Shown here: one piece after another, positions 11,307 to 22,433 of the stretch | How the letters are laid out: each line of letters opens with the position of its first letter | How positions within the stretch are numbered: position 1 is the stretch's first letter | Source of the DNA: Liolophura sinensis | Taxonomy: Eukaryota; Mollusca; Polyplacophora; Chitonida; Chitonidae | DNA length: 64,000 nt | Reading direction: 5' to 3' | Assembly (NCBI RefSeq): GCF_032854445.1 | Contig: NC_088307.1 | Location: 20,338,001 to 20,402,000 of the forward strand | Notes under the pieces: generated by a model | Databases searched by the model: none | Told to the model about the DNA's origin: nothing | What the model saw: the letters and a program-made list of their open reading frames with translations, nothing else | Position numbers and translations under genes: made by a program

Positions 11307-12975
11307 TATATTGAATATCCATCAACTAATCTCTTCCTGACCAGACACTGAATTAAACTGTTTGAGCTAATTGAGCATTGAGATGACGAGAAGAGTGAAT
11401 GTAAGTCAATGTACAATTTCTTCTCTAGTAACAATCAATTCGCATAGTTTGTTTAGATATGCGCCCTGGTGTAATGTGTCGTGAAAGAAGCGTTACCACT
11501 TTCTTTTGAGACAGGACCTGTCGATATTAAGTCAAACACGGGCATTTTTCAGGGAGGAAACTTTTCGCGCGATTTCTTCAGATTATAGCAGCGCTTGTAT
11601 TTACATCTATTAATGATACCTTTAAATTGTGTTCGGGCATCTACTTTTTGGAAAAATCCTGCCTACATGTGACATATCGCATTTTATTGGTACCTCTATT
11701 TCTGCTCCGCCATAGTGTCCGTTCAGGTTATCGTCAGCTTGAGCAGAATGCCGACAAATGATTGGTCACGTCCTTGGGGTCAGCCGGAATAAACGAGGTT
11801 CGTTTATCAATGTGGCGATGAAAGCCGTTCTATATTCTTTCCTCTCATTATTAAATGGCCTTTGAACTCAACAAAGAAAGCGAGTATTCATTTGCAACTG
11901 TGGCTTGAATTTCCACAAGATTTTCACATTTTAGGCAATAATCCAGGGACTTTAAGCGTGAAAACAGAGTGGTCGGTAATCACAGTTCACGGCCTTCGTG
12001 ACACACTCGGCACTGAGTGCAGTGAATTGTTTTTCTACTTTTACCCAGTCAGATGAAAACATGGAGCAGCTTTAGAGGTTTTTGAAGTTTAAGAATTTTG
12101 GTAATGTTTTAATGTCAAATTATCTGGCTAAGTACGTACCACATGTGAATTCTAACCCCAATGAACTTCTGTGTAGATTTCGTACATGTTTTAGCTTTTT
12201 CTAAAATCTAGGAAATGGTAATTTTCTCTTTGTAAATATGCAAAAAGGAAGCTCTCGTAGAATAATAATATTTGTGCATTCATGGTACTAAAATTTAATT
12301 AACCAGATGGCGGTTTAATTTTGTTAATTTAAACGTTCTTTGGAGTTGACCTAGTTTTGTTCCCTATTTATTCCAGTTGCCCTACCAAAACTTTGGTTAG
12401 ATACGTAGTGTTTGTCTATATCAAACTGACATTGTCAGAGAACAACAGCTACATGTGTATGTGTTAAATTTCAAGTTATTCGTACCAGAGGCTCTGGAGA
12501 ATATGACTCATAAAGGATTTTCATAGAAAATAAAATATGGCGGCCATGTCACGTGACACATGACACCTACAATTTTCTAATAGCCTAAGAAATACTGAAG
12601 TTTTATGAGCTCCTGCAGAGACGTATTCTCGACATTTACGGCACCAATTTGGAAAAAAATGTGCCGCACAGTTTTTCATTTAGTAATTATTATAAAACCA
12701 CTTAGCGAGGAAAGAGCGAATTATGAACCTGAAATTAAAATGTAGCGGGTACAGATTTCGTTTTGTCTATTTAGAGTTGGCCTACTTTTGCTCTATTTTC
12801 ATCGGTCAGCCAAAAATTAATTCGTGATGGGTTATTTTAAGAACATCAAGCAGCTAGGAACATTATGTAAATAAAATCATCACGCAGATAGGCATTACGC
12901 AGGCAGACATCACGCAGATAAAAACATCACGCCATACAGTCCATGATCCAGCAGATTTATATGTCACCCAAAAGT
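11307..12975. other. Intergenic DNA without recognised gene
   Basis: Nothing identifiable apart from a short cluster of CATCACGCAGATA-like words near 12878-12930 (period about 19 bp). Confidence 0.45.
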
Positions 12976-13135
12976 ATTTATTTATTTGATTGGTGTTTAA
13001 GCTGTACTTAAGAATATTTCACTTATACGACGGCGGCCTGCATTATGGTGGGAGGAAAACGGTCAGAGCTCGGGGGAAACCCACGACCATTCACCGGATG
13101 CTGGAAGACCTTCCCGCGTGCAGCCGGAGAGGTTG
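12976..13135 (-). repeat. SINE-2, 5'-truncated
   Basis: Plus-strand order is ATTTATTTGATTGGTG, AAGAATATTTCACTTATACG, ATTATGGTGGGAGGAAAACG, CCTTCCCGCGTGCAGCCGG. The head is missing. Confidence 0.8.
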
Positions 13136-13935
13136 AAGTTAGTTGTTTAACAAGTCTAAGTTTTAAGAAATTAATGACTTTAAGATATTTTTGTCAACTT
13201 TGGAATTGGTCCCAAAATCCGTTTGCGCTCGGGCCACGGCCTTTATGGCGTCACAAGTGGTCATAAGATTTTGTTAGCCATATATTCAACACAGGAGACC
13301 GGTGATAAACGTGCCAAAAAAAAAAAACTACATAGGGAAGCATCAGTCTGAGAATCATATGAATGAGTTATGCGAAGATAGCTATATACCCGCACATGCC
13401 CCGAAAGACCACGGAAACTTTTTCTTAATTGATAATTCTCACTAAGTCCTTTTATCCGGTCTGGAAAGTAAAATGTATTGAGTAAGACTTTGCCAGTAGC
13501 ATTGTAGCGGACTATTGCGAATCTTGTAATATGTCGCATTGGTATAAGACCTCTGCATTTTATAAAAATAAAAAAAAGATTTGAACAAAATTAGTTTTCT
13601 TTGCCTTTAATGCCAGTATATGAAACACAACATGGTCACACAGACGAGATCCAAAAATGCAAATTATTCCGCTTAACCATATCCTATAATGCTAAAATAC
13701 ATTGTAAAAATTAACTAAGGCCACGGTCATTAGTATTCAACACTCAGCCACAATAGACACATATATAAAATGTATATTTACAGGTTCAAGCCAGATAGAC
13801 CAAGGACTTCTCATTGCCCTGTCTTCCCAAATACTGAAGAAATAATGTCTGAGACGAAGAGTAAGTTACAGTGAAGTCTTTTTTCTGGTTACAAATCATA
13901 TGGGCTTAGCCGCAAGGCCTATACCACAACACTGA
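13136..13935. other. Unassigned intergenic DNA
   Basis: No recognisable gene. A poly-A run lies near 13317. Confidence 0.4.
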
Positions 13936-14565
13936 AAAAACAACGCACGAATAATGTCAGAGCTTCCGTTTGACAATTTCCTTTGCCTTGTCGGTCGTCT
14001 GTCTGACATTTATTTCAAAAGCCTTATGCAACATTCGTCGAAATTTATACATCATTGCTTTTTTGAGGAACAAAATATATTTTGTCATTTTTTGGAAAGT
14101 ATTTTGACAGAAAGATAATTAGATAAACATTATTTACAGAATAATAAATATAAATATACATATAAATACATATACACACATATACACATACACATATACA
14201 CAATGGATTTGTATTTAATTAAATAATAAAGCCTAGAGTTCTTTCTCTGGTGATGATTAGGTTCTGGTTTTGTTTTGTGTATCAAAACAGTATTAGCGCG
14301 ACGAGTTGTTGTGGCGCGTTGAAAGTCTTGTAAAACAAAGAAATGAAAATTCTCTGTACTTACGGAAGGTTGACCATTAACAGTAACTTTGTTTAATCCT
14401 TTTATTCTTTCATAATCACTTCCATGAAACACTTTTATAAATAATCATTAAACATAATTTTATTATGTTTAATGATCACGTAATCAGTAATCTCTTGTAA
14501 GTCAGGCTGACCTTCACTAACACATAAATAACGTTGGGTTATTGTTGCTACCGGGCAATAGGTTC
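13936..14565. repeat. GPCR-flank repeat, copy near GPCR2
   Basis: Aligns with 19556-19925 (GCTTCCGTTTG, TCTGTCTGACATTTATTT, GTGATGATTAG, TTGTTGTGGCGCGTTGAAA, ATTATGTTTAATGATCACG, AAATAACGTTGGGTT). An AT-rich insert of about 210 bp (14025-14234) with an ATAC/ATAT microsatellite interrupts it, flanked by AAAGCCT direct repeats. A perfect 14-bp inverted repeat (14444-14476) sits inside. It lies beyond the 3' end of GPCR2. Confidence 0.6.
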
Positions 14566-14725
14566 ACCTTGGAAAAGGTTAAAAGGAAATATTTGTTTTG
14601 CCCGTTATTTTGCTTGCTGCTTAACGTGAACTTGCTCGATATCGTTAAATGTGTACGCTGTTTTCATGTGTGGAATTTAAATATAACGTTTTATAATCTT
14701 TTGTCATCAGTCTGGTTACGCTGAG

Positions 14726-15258
14726 TAGGCTTCCAGCGACCTGCGGATGGTCGTGGGTTTCCCCCGGGCTCTGCCAGGTTTCCTCCCACCATAATGCTGG
14801 CCGTCGTCGTATAAGTGAAATATTCTTGAGTACGGCGTAAACCACCAATCAAATAAATCAAGTGAGTGAGTGAGTGAGTGCTTGGGGTTTAACGTCATAC
14901 TTAACAATTTTTCAGTCATATGACGACGAAGGAATCCTTAGGGTGCATGTACGTGTAATGTGCCCCCGTGTTGCAGGACGGATTTCCACCGCTCTTTTAT
15001 TTAGTGCTGCTTCACTGAGACGACTTACCGAAGGCAAGTCAGCCGCCCAGCCCGAGCCATTATACTGATACGGGTCAACCACTCGTTGCACTATTCCCTT
15101 CATGCTGAACGCCAAGCAAGGAAGTTATAACGTCCTCCTTTAAAGTCTTAGGTGTGACTCGATCAAGGACTGATCCTGGATCTACCGGTCCCGAAGCGGA
15201 CGCTCTACCAACTGTGCTATCCTGGCCGGTTCAAATAAATCAAATAAATAAATAAATG
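14726..15258 (+). repeat. SINE-2 split by a nested SINE-1
   Basis: The SINE-2 body is at 14726-14862 (ACCTGCGGATGGTCGTGGG to CACCAATCAAATAAATCAA). Its AAAT tail resumes at 15231-15258. The repeated TCAAATAAATCAA on both sides of the insert looks like a target-site duplication. Confidence 0.75.
14863..15230 (-). repeat. SINE-1, full length, nested in SINE-2 tail
   Basis: Begins with GTGAGTGAGTGAGTGAGTGC. The tRNA-like head lies at the far end (reverse complement CCGGCCAGGATAGCACAGTT, then GGTAGAGCG). It lies entirely inside the AAAT tail of the SINE-2. Confidence 0.85.
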
Positions 15259-15418
15259 AAAGGAAATATCGAGAAACAGAAATTGTTGACATTTGTAAAT
15301 GCAGTTGTCATTTCAAATGTAGTATCCATGGGATAAGGGTTTCCAAAGGATAAGTGTCCAAACAGAATTCACGCTGTCGGGAAAAGCCAATCGTCAACCT
15401 GGATATAATAATGGCTTG

Positions 15419-16722
15419 TCAGAGTGGTGAAGATATTGTCGGAACAGACAGAGTCCGGTTCATTGTTTTACGTCTTTTACAAAACACATCCTGAAAACCG
15501 TTCCGAAAATTGTCTGACATTAGGAAATAAATAACCGGGTTCGACGCGTTGTTGATGTATGCCACTATTCGCGCAGACCAGTTGATGATGACATATGATT
15601 TCTCATCCAGCGAAGTAGTCGCATCCGCGGCATAGATATCCACAAAAATGTAAACATTAAATGGCAGAAGGCAGATAACAAAAACACCGATTACAACCAC
15701 CAGCATTTTAACGACTTTAGAACGAGACTGAGATGTCCCTCTTGCACCGGCTCCTTGATTGTCACTTTGTGGTATCCGTTTCTTCAAAGCGATGATCATC
15801 TTACCGTACAGCAAGATTAACACGGGAATTGGCAAGAAAAAGAAAACACCAATTACGGCAGTTTCGTAAGATTCTACCCACGCCAATTCCCAGTCGGTGT
15901 CACAATATATTACAGTAGTATTATCATCAAGGATTTCTTGCTCATATGTCGTGGCAAAACCAAAAGGAATGGAAACCCCAACAGTTATCAAGAGGATGAT
16001 AACCAGCAGTAGAGAGACTTTCTTGCGAGTCCACCTTCCTATCGACTTGAGGGGATGACACAAGACAGCATAACGCTCAACTCCCACCAACAAAAAAATC
16101 AAAGTTGGACAGACCATACCTGCTCTATTAATGGAGTTGAGAAATATGCCTGGAAAACAAACAGGAAAATAATTAATGTTTATATAATTTAAGATCTACA
16201 ACATAGAGAGTTAAACCAGAGTAACAATGTGATAGCTAGCCAGTGGTCACATGTAAGTGCTGAAAAACGCCCTCTTGTCAACTTACCTGACAAGTCAGGG
16301 TTTTATTCGAACTGTTCGTGTAAACGTATAAACAGTAGCAACTTACACGCCTCCTAGAATTATCGTCGTAATATTTGCAATTTTAATGGAAGTACATGTA
16401 TACGAATTCCCAAATGCATGTATACGGACTTTCAAATGCACTTACAGAAATGTAATCCTAATGCGGAGTCGTCCACATCGTAAAGAATGTGCCACGATTG
16501 AATCGGCACGAGAACCAAAACCATCAAGTCAGCCACAGCCAGACATCCCAGACACAGGTTTACTGTAGTATGTAGCTTCCTCACTCGCACTATCAGGCCG
16601 ATCACTAACGCGTTTCCAACAACTCCAACGAGGATTATGCTACCGAAAATTATAGTAACTATAACCTTTCCATTATTGTCCAACTCCCATATGTCCTCGG
16701 TTAATGTAGAGTTGTCACTCAT
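15419..16722 (-). CDS. Rhodopsin-class GPCR, copy 2 (complete)
   Basis: Two-exon receptor of 335 codons. Exon 1 is 16722-16446 (ATG, NST glycosylation site at residue 4, TM1 near 20-45, TM2 with LAVADLMVL). Its donor GTAAGT falls after the first base of the TM3 cysteine codon. Exon 2 is 16149-15419, after acceptor TTTTCCAG. It holds an ERY triplet near residue 117, TM4, a second extracellular loop cysteine that can pair with Cys93, TM5, a basic third loop with SQSRSKVVKM, TM6 CLLPFNVY and TM7 NPVIYF. The TM6 tryptophan of the usual CWxP is Leu. The pattern fits a peptide-type class A receptor at the plasma membrane; the ligand is unknown. ATG-proximal upstream DNA resembles that of copy 3 for only about 50 bp. 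Confidence 0.9.
16196..16350 (-). repeat. F3 element in GPCR2 intron
   Basis: Plus strand shows AGAGAGTTAAACCAGAG, ATGTGATAGCTAGCCAGTGG and ACTGTTCGTGTAAACG, the reverse complement of the F3 body. The same element sits at the same place in the GPCR3 intron, so it predates that duplication. Confidence 0.7.
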
Positions 16723-17194
16723 GGTGCTGGTGATAGATATTCCTTCCGAAAGTTCACTCTCAGCAAAATAAGAAAAGTCAACGTGTTCTGCTCCTGAAGG
16801 CTTTTAATATATCCTTGCTCCTTAAAAACTGCAAGACAAAGACAGTAAAAGGAACAAAATACATGGACACGTGACGAATACAAAAACAATTGTTTTGAAT
16901 ATTTTCTCTAAATTAGTATGACACCAAACTTACACACAACTACCACCACATAAAGCAAAAGAACAAATGCGAACTATTTTGGCTTTGATACGCAGAATCG
17001 CAGAATGGGAAAAACGCATGCACCGGGAAAGCAAGACCTGTACCGGTCGATGACTACACCGAAGTCTACCTGACCACACCCGAATACCGTACAATTAGGG
17101 GACACAAGTTAAGTGTGTTGCAAACTACAGCTTTCACACACTTTGTCAAAATCATTTCTGGACTGATTTTTACGTGCTACTCCAGCTACTCTGG
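16723..17194 (-). promoter_or_regulatory. Upstream region of GPCR2
   Basis: About 50 bp next to the ATG resembles the same region of GPCR3, then similarity stops. An acceptor-like TTATTTTGCTGAG (minus strand, near 16766) could mark an untranslated first exon further upstream. No TATA box or defined promoter can be named. Confidence 0.2.
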
Positions 17195-19360
17195 CACAAG
17201 CAGATCCAGCTTCTGAGCCGGTCGGTATATTTGGCTTAACCGTCGTTCACGCCCACACTTCGCATCGAGAGACGAGTCATCATCCAAAAACTGAACCTTC
17301 CGCACGCGCGTGTTGTAATTAGGATAAGTCTCCTTTACTCGCGCAAGAGGCCAATGGCTACGTGGAAGATTTTCGTCAACAACATTAAGATCACGTCTAT
17401 CCTTGTTCCACTTGGGACAAGGTTTTAAGGTGTGATAATACTCTTTCTTCTAGCGATGCCAAAACTGGTTGGCCAGATATTGAACTCTTTGCCATCGACT
17501 CCGACAGTACCCGTCACTTTGCTTAAATTCACATGGAGGAGGCAACAAAGCTCCTGATGGCATAGTAAGGAGAAGATTTGGAGTAAATTGTTTAACTGGC
17601 AGGGGATCGTTTAAGTCATGAACAGTGAGGGGACGGCCGTTTACTACTGAGGATGGTTCATACAAAAAGGTTCTAAGTGACTCGTCGCCAAGGCATGTAC
17701 CAGAGGAGGCCAAAAGTGACGACAACACCGACCGCACCGTCCTTATCTGGCGTTCCCAGACGCCCCTCATATGACTTGCTGCTGGAACATTTGTTTTAAA
17801 TGCCACATAGTCACATTCCATTGTCAGCAGATTCTCACGCACGCGATCATGATTCATCTCGTCCTCTGATTTGATTTGATTTGATTGATTGGTGTTTTAC
17901 GCCGTACTCAAGAATATTTCACTTAAACGACGGCGGCCAGCATTATGGTGAGAGGAAACCGGGCAGAGCCCAGGGGAAACCCACGACCATCCTCAGGTTG
18001 CTGTCAGACCTTCCCACTTACGGCCGGAGAGGAAGCCAGCATGAGCTGGACTTGATCTCGTCCTCTGCAGCGTGAAGCTCATGTTCTGTGCCAGTAAAGT
18101 TTGTGCCTCGGTCTTATGGATCCACGTAATAATATAAACCCTTGAAGCGCGTGAATCAAAGAGTGAGTGCAAAGATCTTTCACTGTCTCTATATGAACGG
18201 CCCGCGATGCCATACACGAGAATAAGGCACCGTACCGTTTTTGTTCTTTCCGACCCTCTTTTATAAACCATTTCCCAAAAATGTCAACATCGCTGTACGC
18301 AAACGGAGGAGCTGAGTAAAGACGATCGGTGGGTAGATCAGCCACCTTCCGTTCCTCTATGGGCCAACGCAATTTCCCCACACTAAACACAATTGTACAC
18401 ATACGTAGAGACTGCAGAAGTACAACCCACTATCCAAAAACCACTTGACCTTACCTGGTTAACGGTCATCCCACGGCTTTGGTGCTCTATCTCTTCACGG
18501 CAATGACGAATTACTCTTTCCGTCGCCTGATGCTTTTGTGGGAGAATCACAGGATGCCAGACAACGCTGGGCAATTTTGAGCAATCTTTGTCCTACTGCC
18601 ATTAAACCGGTACGACGTTAAACCCTAACCACCACTCAACTCCTCAAGCCGGCCTTATCTAGAAATGAATCCAAGCGGTACAACGTACTGGTACGCTTGA
18701 GTGTCTGTTTTCTACTTTTAACAGATCCTCGACCTCTACCTGGCTCACCAATTTCCTGTGAAACTGAGACAGTTACTTCACTGGAGAAGGCCTCGCGATG
18801 GACCGCCTACAAAATTTCAGCATCGGCCTGTCTCAAGAGTTTCACAGTGACGGAATCGATATATTGGAGTTGTTTGGTGCTTGATCGAGTGCTTAGTGTA
18901 ACCCAGTCGCATTGACTACGATTCAACAGAAACCACTTTAGCCACAGACAATATGGTACAGTCCGCTTTCAACGAAAACAATTAGACAAATGAGCTAATC
19001 TACCTATATCTGAATGGTGCATCATTAGATGGTACTTGAAACTTGGTATTCCAAAGAAGTGAAAGTCCAGTGATCCTTGCAGATCGGTAAAGAAGATCAT
19101 CTGCAGATATGCATCTTGAACCATCATCAGCGAGATTCTCGTTTGTTTTAACATGGTGCCACTGGTAGGGAGAAGTGTGCTCTCGGATTTGCGAAACCCG
19201 GTTGGCTACAAACACATGAAATCTGTGACTTTCATTAGTTATATAGCCTAACACCACGTTACTATCTGTCCGGGGAACTTCTGTTGGATCCAACACGTAA
19301 TCTAAGGCACCAAACAGTTCGTTCTGCAAAACAACTAACCCTTACTAAAACAAGTGCTGC
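17195..19360 (-). pseudogene. BEL/Pao retrotransposon pol relic
   Basis: Minus-strand fragments occur in pol order. RNase H-like sequence lies near 19329-19000 (SNVVLGYITNESHRFHVFVA, ENLADDGSR). The integrase N-terminus lies near 18574-18383 (HQSRGMTVNQVRSSGFWIVG). The integrase core lies near 18330-17450 (DIFGKWFIKEGRKEQKRYG, SRAVHIE, then AASHMRGVWERQIRTVRSVL). A C-terminal part continues to about 17195 (PKWNKD, HWPLARVKETYP). Frameshifts and stops separate the pieces, a SINE-2 interrupts the core, and no LTRs were found. It is a dead, 5'-truncated copy. Confidence 0.85.
17869..18054 (-). repeat. SINE-2 inserted in BEL/Pao integrase
   Basis: Plus strand runs TTGATTTGATTTGATTG, GGTGTTTTACGCCG, TATTATGGTGAGAGG and CATGAGCTGGACTTG. 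It is flanked by a perfect 13-bp duplication ATCTCGTCCTCTG (17856-17868 and 18055-18067). The 5' tRNA-like head is missing, so insertion was 5'-truncated. Confidence 0.9.
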
Positions 19361-19555
19361 CATGAGCTCTAACCTAGTTATCGTTACTGGGTTTAACGGT
19401 GTAACACGTAACTTACCCATTATCAACAAGCAGTCTTTTTTCCTGGTTGCAGATGATAGAATGAATAGACCCTATAAGTAAAGAAAGCCTTTATAAGGGC
19501 TAAAGTGTAAGTCATACACGGGCTTGGCATCAATGTTTATCTTAACAACGTTGTT

Positions 19556-19925
19556 GAAAGAACAACGCACTGGCGCAGTGCTTCCGTTTGGCCATTTCCT
19601 TTGTGTTGTCCGTCGTCTGTCTGACATTTATTTAAAAAGCATCCAGTCCTTCCTCGGGTGATGATTAGATTCTCGTTTTGTTTTGTGTATCAAAGAGTAT
19701 TAGCGCAACTAGTTGTTGTGGCGCGTTGAAAACCTTATCAAACACTTTGTTTTTCCCCTTTTGTCTTTTATAATCCATCCCATAAAACAATTATAAAAAT
19801 CTTGGTGTTCAATTTATTATGTTTAATGATCACGTAAGTGGTAATATCTTGTTAGTCACGCTGAACTTCACTAACACGGAAATAACGTTGGGTTTTTGTT
19901 GTTACCGGGAAATATGAGGGATCGC
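19556..19925. repeat. GPCR-flank repeat, copy near GPCR3
   Basis: Matches 13936-14565 without the 210-bp insert found there. It lies about 2.5 kb beyond the GPCR3 stop codon, separated by a transposase relic and a MITE. Confidence 0.6.
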
Positions 19926-20189
19926 TGTTGTTTATTTTCCGGTTTTCTTGCTAGACAGAAGAAAACCTGCTTGTTGTTGAAGCCGGACGGTGCACGCCAG
20001 TGTGTTCACTGCTGGTGATGTCGGATCTGGTCTGTGCAATTACCAAATTCATATGGGCTCTCGCCCTCAGAGTGATCAGAAAATAGGAGTCGGTAGCCGG
20101 ATATGAGTGCATTTATAATTACCTAATTAAGACGCCAGGACATTATGGGGAAGCGCTTCAGGCCCCTCAAATCCTTGGATGCCTATAAT

Positions 20190-20510
20190 TATTTTATTTC
20201 CGGCCATGTCGGAGAATGTAGGTACCACTCTATTGATGGACATGGTTGTCACTGATGTCCCAAAAGATGTGGACTTTCCGCAGATGATGCTGTCAAAGGC
20301 TAAAGATTTTATATGTGAATTTGTCATTCCAGAGGTGTGTACTCCTCAGTTGGAGAATGTGGATGTTTGAATTAAACCAAGAAGATGACCAAATTATCTA
20401 CTGTTCATGCCAGGGACCACCATTAGCCCGAATGATAAAATGTGACACTGGGAACTATGTGAATCAATGGTTCCATTATGACTGTGTCGGGGTAAAACGT
20501 AAACTAGATT
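20190..20510 (+). pseudogene. Transposon-type relic: YqaJ-like C-terminus plus PHD finger
   Basis: One frame reads DFPQMMLSKAKDFICEFVIP. A shifted frame then reads IIYCSCQGPPLARMIKC and WFHYDCVGV, the spacing of a PHD finger (CxC, later C, WFH, C). I recall this order from YqaJ-domain mobile-element proteins of molluscs, but that is memory rather than a search. A stop and a frameshift separate the two parts and the finger is incomplete. Confidence 0.45.
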
Positions 20511-21061
20511 TAACTAGAAAATCAATGTGTCTATTAATGATATTACTCTGAAGTAGTTCATGTTTTCTAAAACATTTTCGGAGGCAAGCGCAGATTCTAG
20601 TGCTGGTAATAGGCGCCCAGTAGTCCAGCAGATGGCGCTGAGGGTAAATACGACCTTGACGGTGAATTACAACAAAGCATTATATTAGTATCAGGTCTGA
20701 TGTTTGAGGATGTTACCGGGTCTCCATTGGTTGAGTCCTGACATCCCCAAAACGAAATAAAAACTTAACATTTATTTCAATGAAATATCTCGTGTTATAT
20801 TTTCACTTGCATGGAATTACGTTTCATCGAATATGCATCAAAAACTAGAACAATATTCTGAGCAGGAATGTCCACATTAGAATCTGACACACTAACCACG
20901 ACACCATAAACCCGTCATTCAACCATGGGCTCAAAATCGTAAGACAACATGGAAGCGAAACATATTTCAATACCATAGTCTTACTTTACCGCCATCTATT
21001 GATCGTTGCTTAGGCAGCTATCAGGGTTGTGGCTTGATCACAATAATAAAACCAGAGTTCA
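20511..21061. other. Unassigned intergenic DNA
   Basis: No gene or repeat recognised. Confidence 0.4.
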
Positions 21062-21217
21062 GGACCCTGTTTTACAAAAGAGACGCTAGTTACGCCTTTT
21101 GCAGATGTATGTTAAATCACAGGAACTTACGCCCAGTCGTATGTATGAGGGCGCAACTCCATAGTTTAAGCTTACAACCAGCGTAAATTTACGTCAGTTT
21201 TGTAAAACAGGGCCCAG
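21062..21217. mobile_element. MITE with 35-bp imperfect TIRs
   Basis: The left end reads GGACCCTGTTTTACAAAAG. The reverse complement of the right end reads GGGCCCTGTTTTACAAAAC. Roughly 29 of 35 bases pair. The interior (about 85 bp) has no coding potential. Confidence 0.7.
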
Positions 21218-21715
21218 GATTGTAACTTAAGAACTAAGAACAATTTTTCATCTCTTAGAAAGCTTATTAATACTTACGGCTCTAATTAATATTTCCAACA
21301 GTTAATTGCTTTTTTGTTTGTGTCTCGACACACTTCACTTCAATGGAGGTTTTCAGGAGTGATAGAATGTTACAGTCGGTAGATCTTCAAAAGTTGTGTT
21401 ATGGCGCACATTATATTTGTTGACGGTGACTAAAATGAAAGAACGTTTTACTAAAAATCATCAATTTTAGTTGTTAAACTTTGCATAAATGTTGTATTTT
21501 AACTGTAAGGATTGACATCAAGTTTTGGTTGATTCATCAAAATATGAATGCGAAAACCTCTGTGCAAACTTTTGTATGAACCCCTTCGCGTTTTTACATT
21601 TACACTTCGATGAACCTAACAAAACTTGATGACAATTCTTAAATATCATCAGTATTCACTTAATTAATCTAATCTTAACAAATTTGTAACAGCTGAGCAG
21701 ATTTCAACAATGTCA
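21218..21715. other. Unassigned AT-rich DNA
   Basis: No recognisable feature. Confidence 0.4.
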
Positions 21716-22110
21716 CTAGTTAAACGAGAAAGGGAAAGTAGAATTATTTCTTTCAAGATTTTGAAATTCGTTAGCCCGTTCTACATGAATTCGCAAACAG
21801 GAAAAATCTGTCGAGCATTTTGGACAACTCGACCAGGTAGTTGTTTGCGCCCAGCAATGAAAGAGGGGAACAAATGTAGCACCACGCACAGCAAGTTCTT
21901 GAGACATTCGAAATCCTGTGTCAGTCATCACCATGTCACCATACTCAATTTTATCGTAAAAGTCATAGTGACTTGCAACTTCAACATCTGAGAAACGAAA
22001 CAGTCCCATAGAGAGTAATTCCCACTAGAAATTTCAGTGTACGATGGTGCTTATAGTTACTCCAGGTTTTAGCACGGGCTTTCAGATTATATGGTCTCTT
22101 TGTAAAAATT
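21716..22110 (-). pseudogene. DDE_Tnp_4-type transposase relic
   Basis: Minus strand, two frames. From about 22110 to 22010 it reads [20 protein letters not shown]. From 22009 down it reads DKIEYGDMVMTDTGFRMSQE, then RGATFVP and LRIHVERANE. The D in MTDTGF and the LRxHVERA motif are typical of Harbinger-like DDE_4 transposases. The N-terminal half is missing and the frame is broken. Confidence 0.65.
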
Positions 22111-22319
22111 ATGGCAGGAATACAGTAATTACTAACTTTTAACATAGGGGCAGAAGAAATACAAAACCTGTACCCGAAATCTATTTTCTTATGTCCAAGG
22201 CGAAGCTTCATCATCGTCAACAGAATCTGATCTGCTTTAGAAATGGATTTCAAATCAATAATAAATAGGCCAAATAGACAAACAACAAAAACAAATAAAC
22301 CAACATTAGCTATGCCATG

Positions 22320-22433
22320 GGATAAAGATTTTCGTGGGATAAGGATTTCCAAAGGATAAGTGTCCAAACAGAATTCACGCTGTCGGAGAAAACCAATCGT
22401 CAACCTGAATATAATAATGGTATGTCAGAGTGA
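22320..22433 (-). other. 3' flank of GPCR3 shared with GPCR2
   Basis: Plus strand AAAGGATAAGTGTCCAAACA and GAATTCACGCTGTCGG are nearly identical to 15329-15413 below GPCR2, so the duplication extended past the coding region. Confidence 0.65.
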
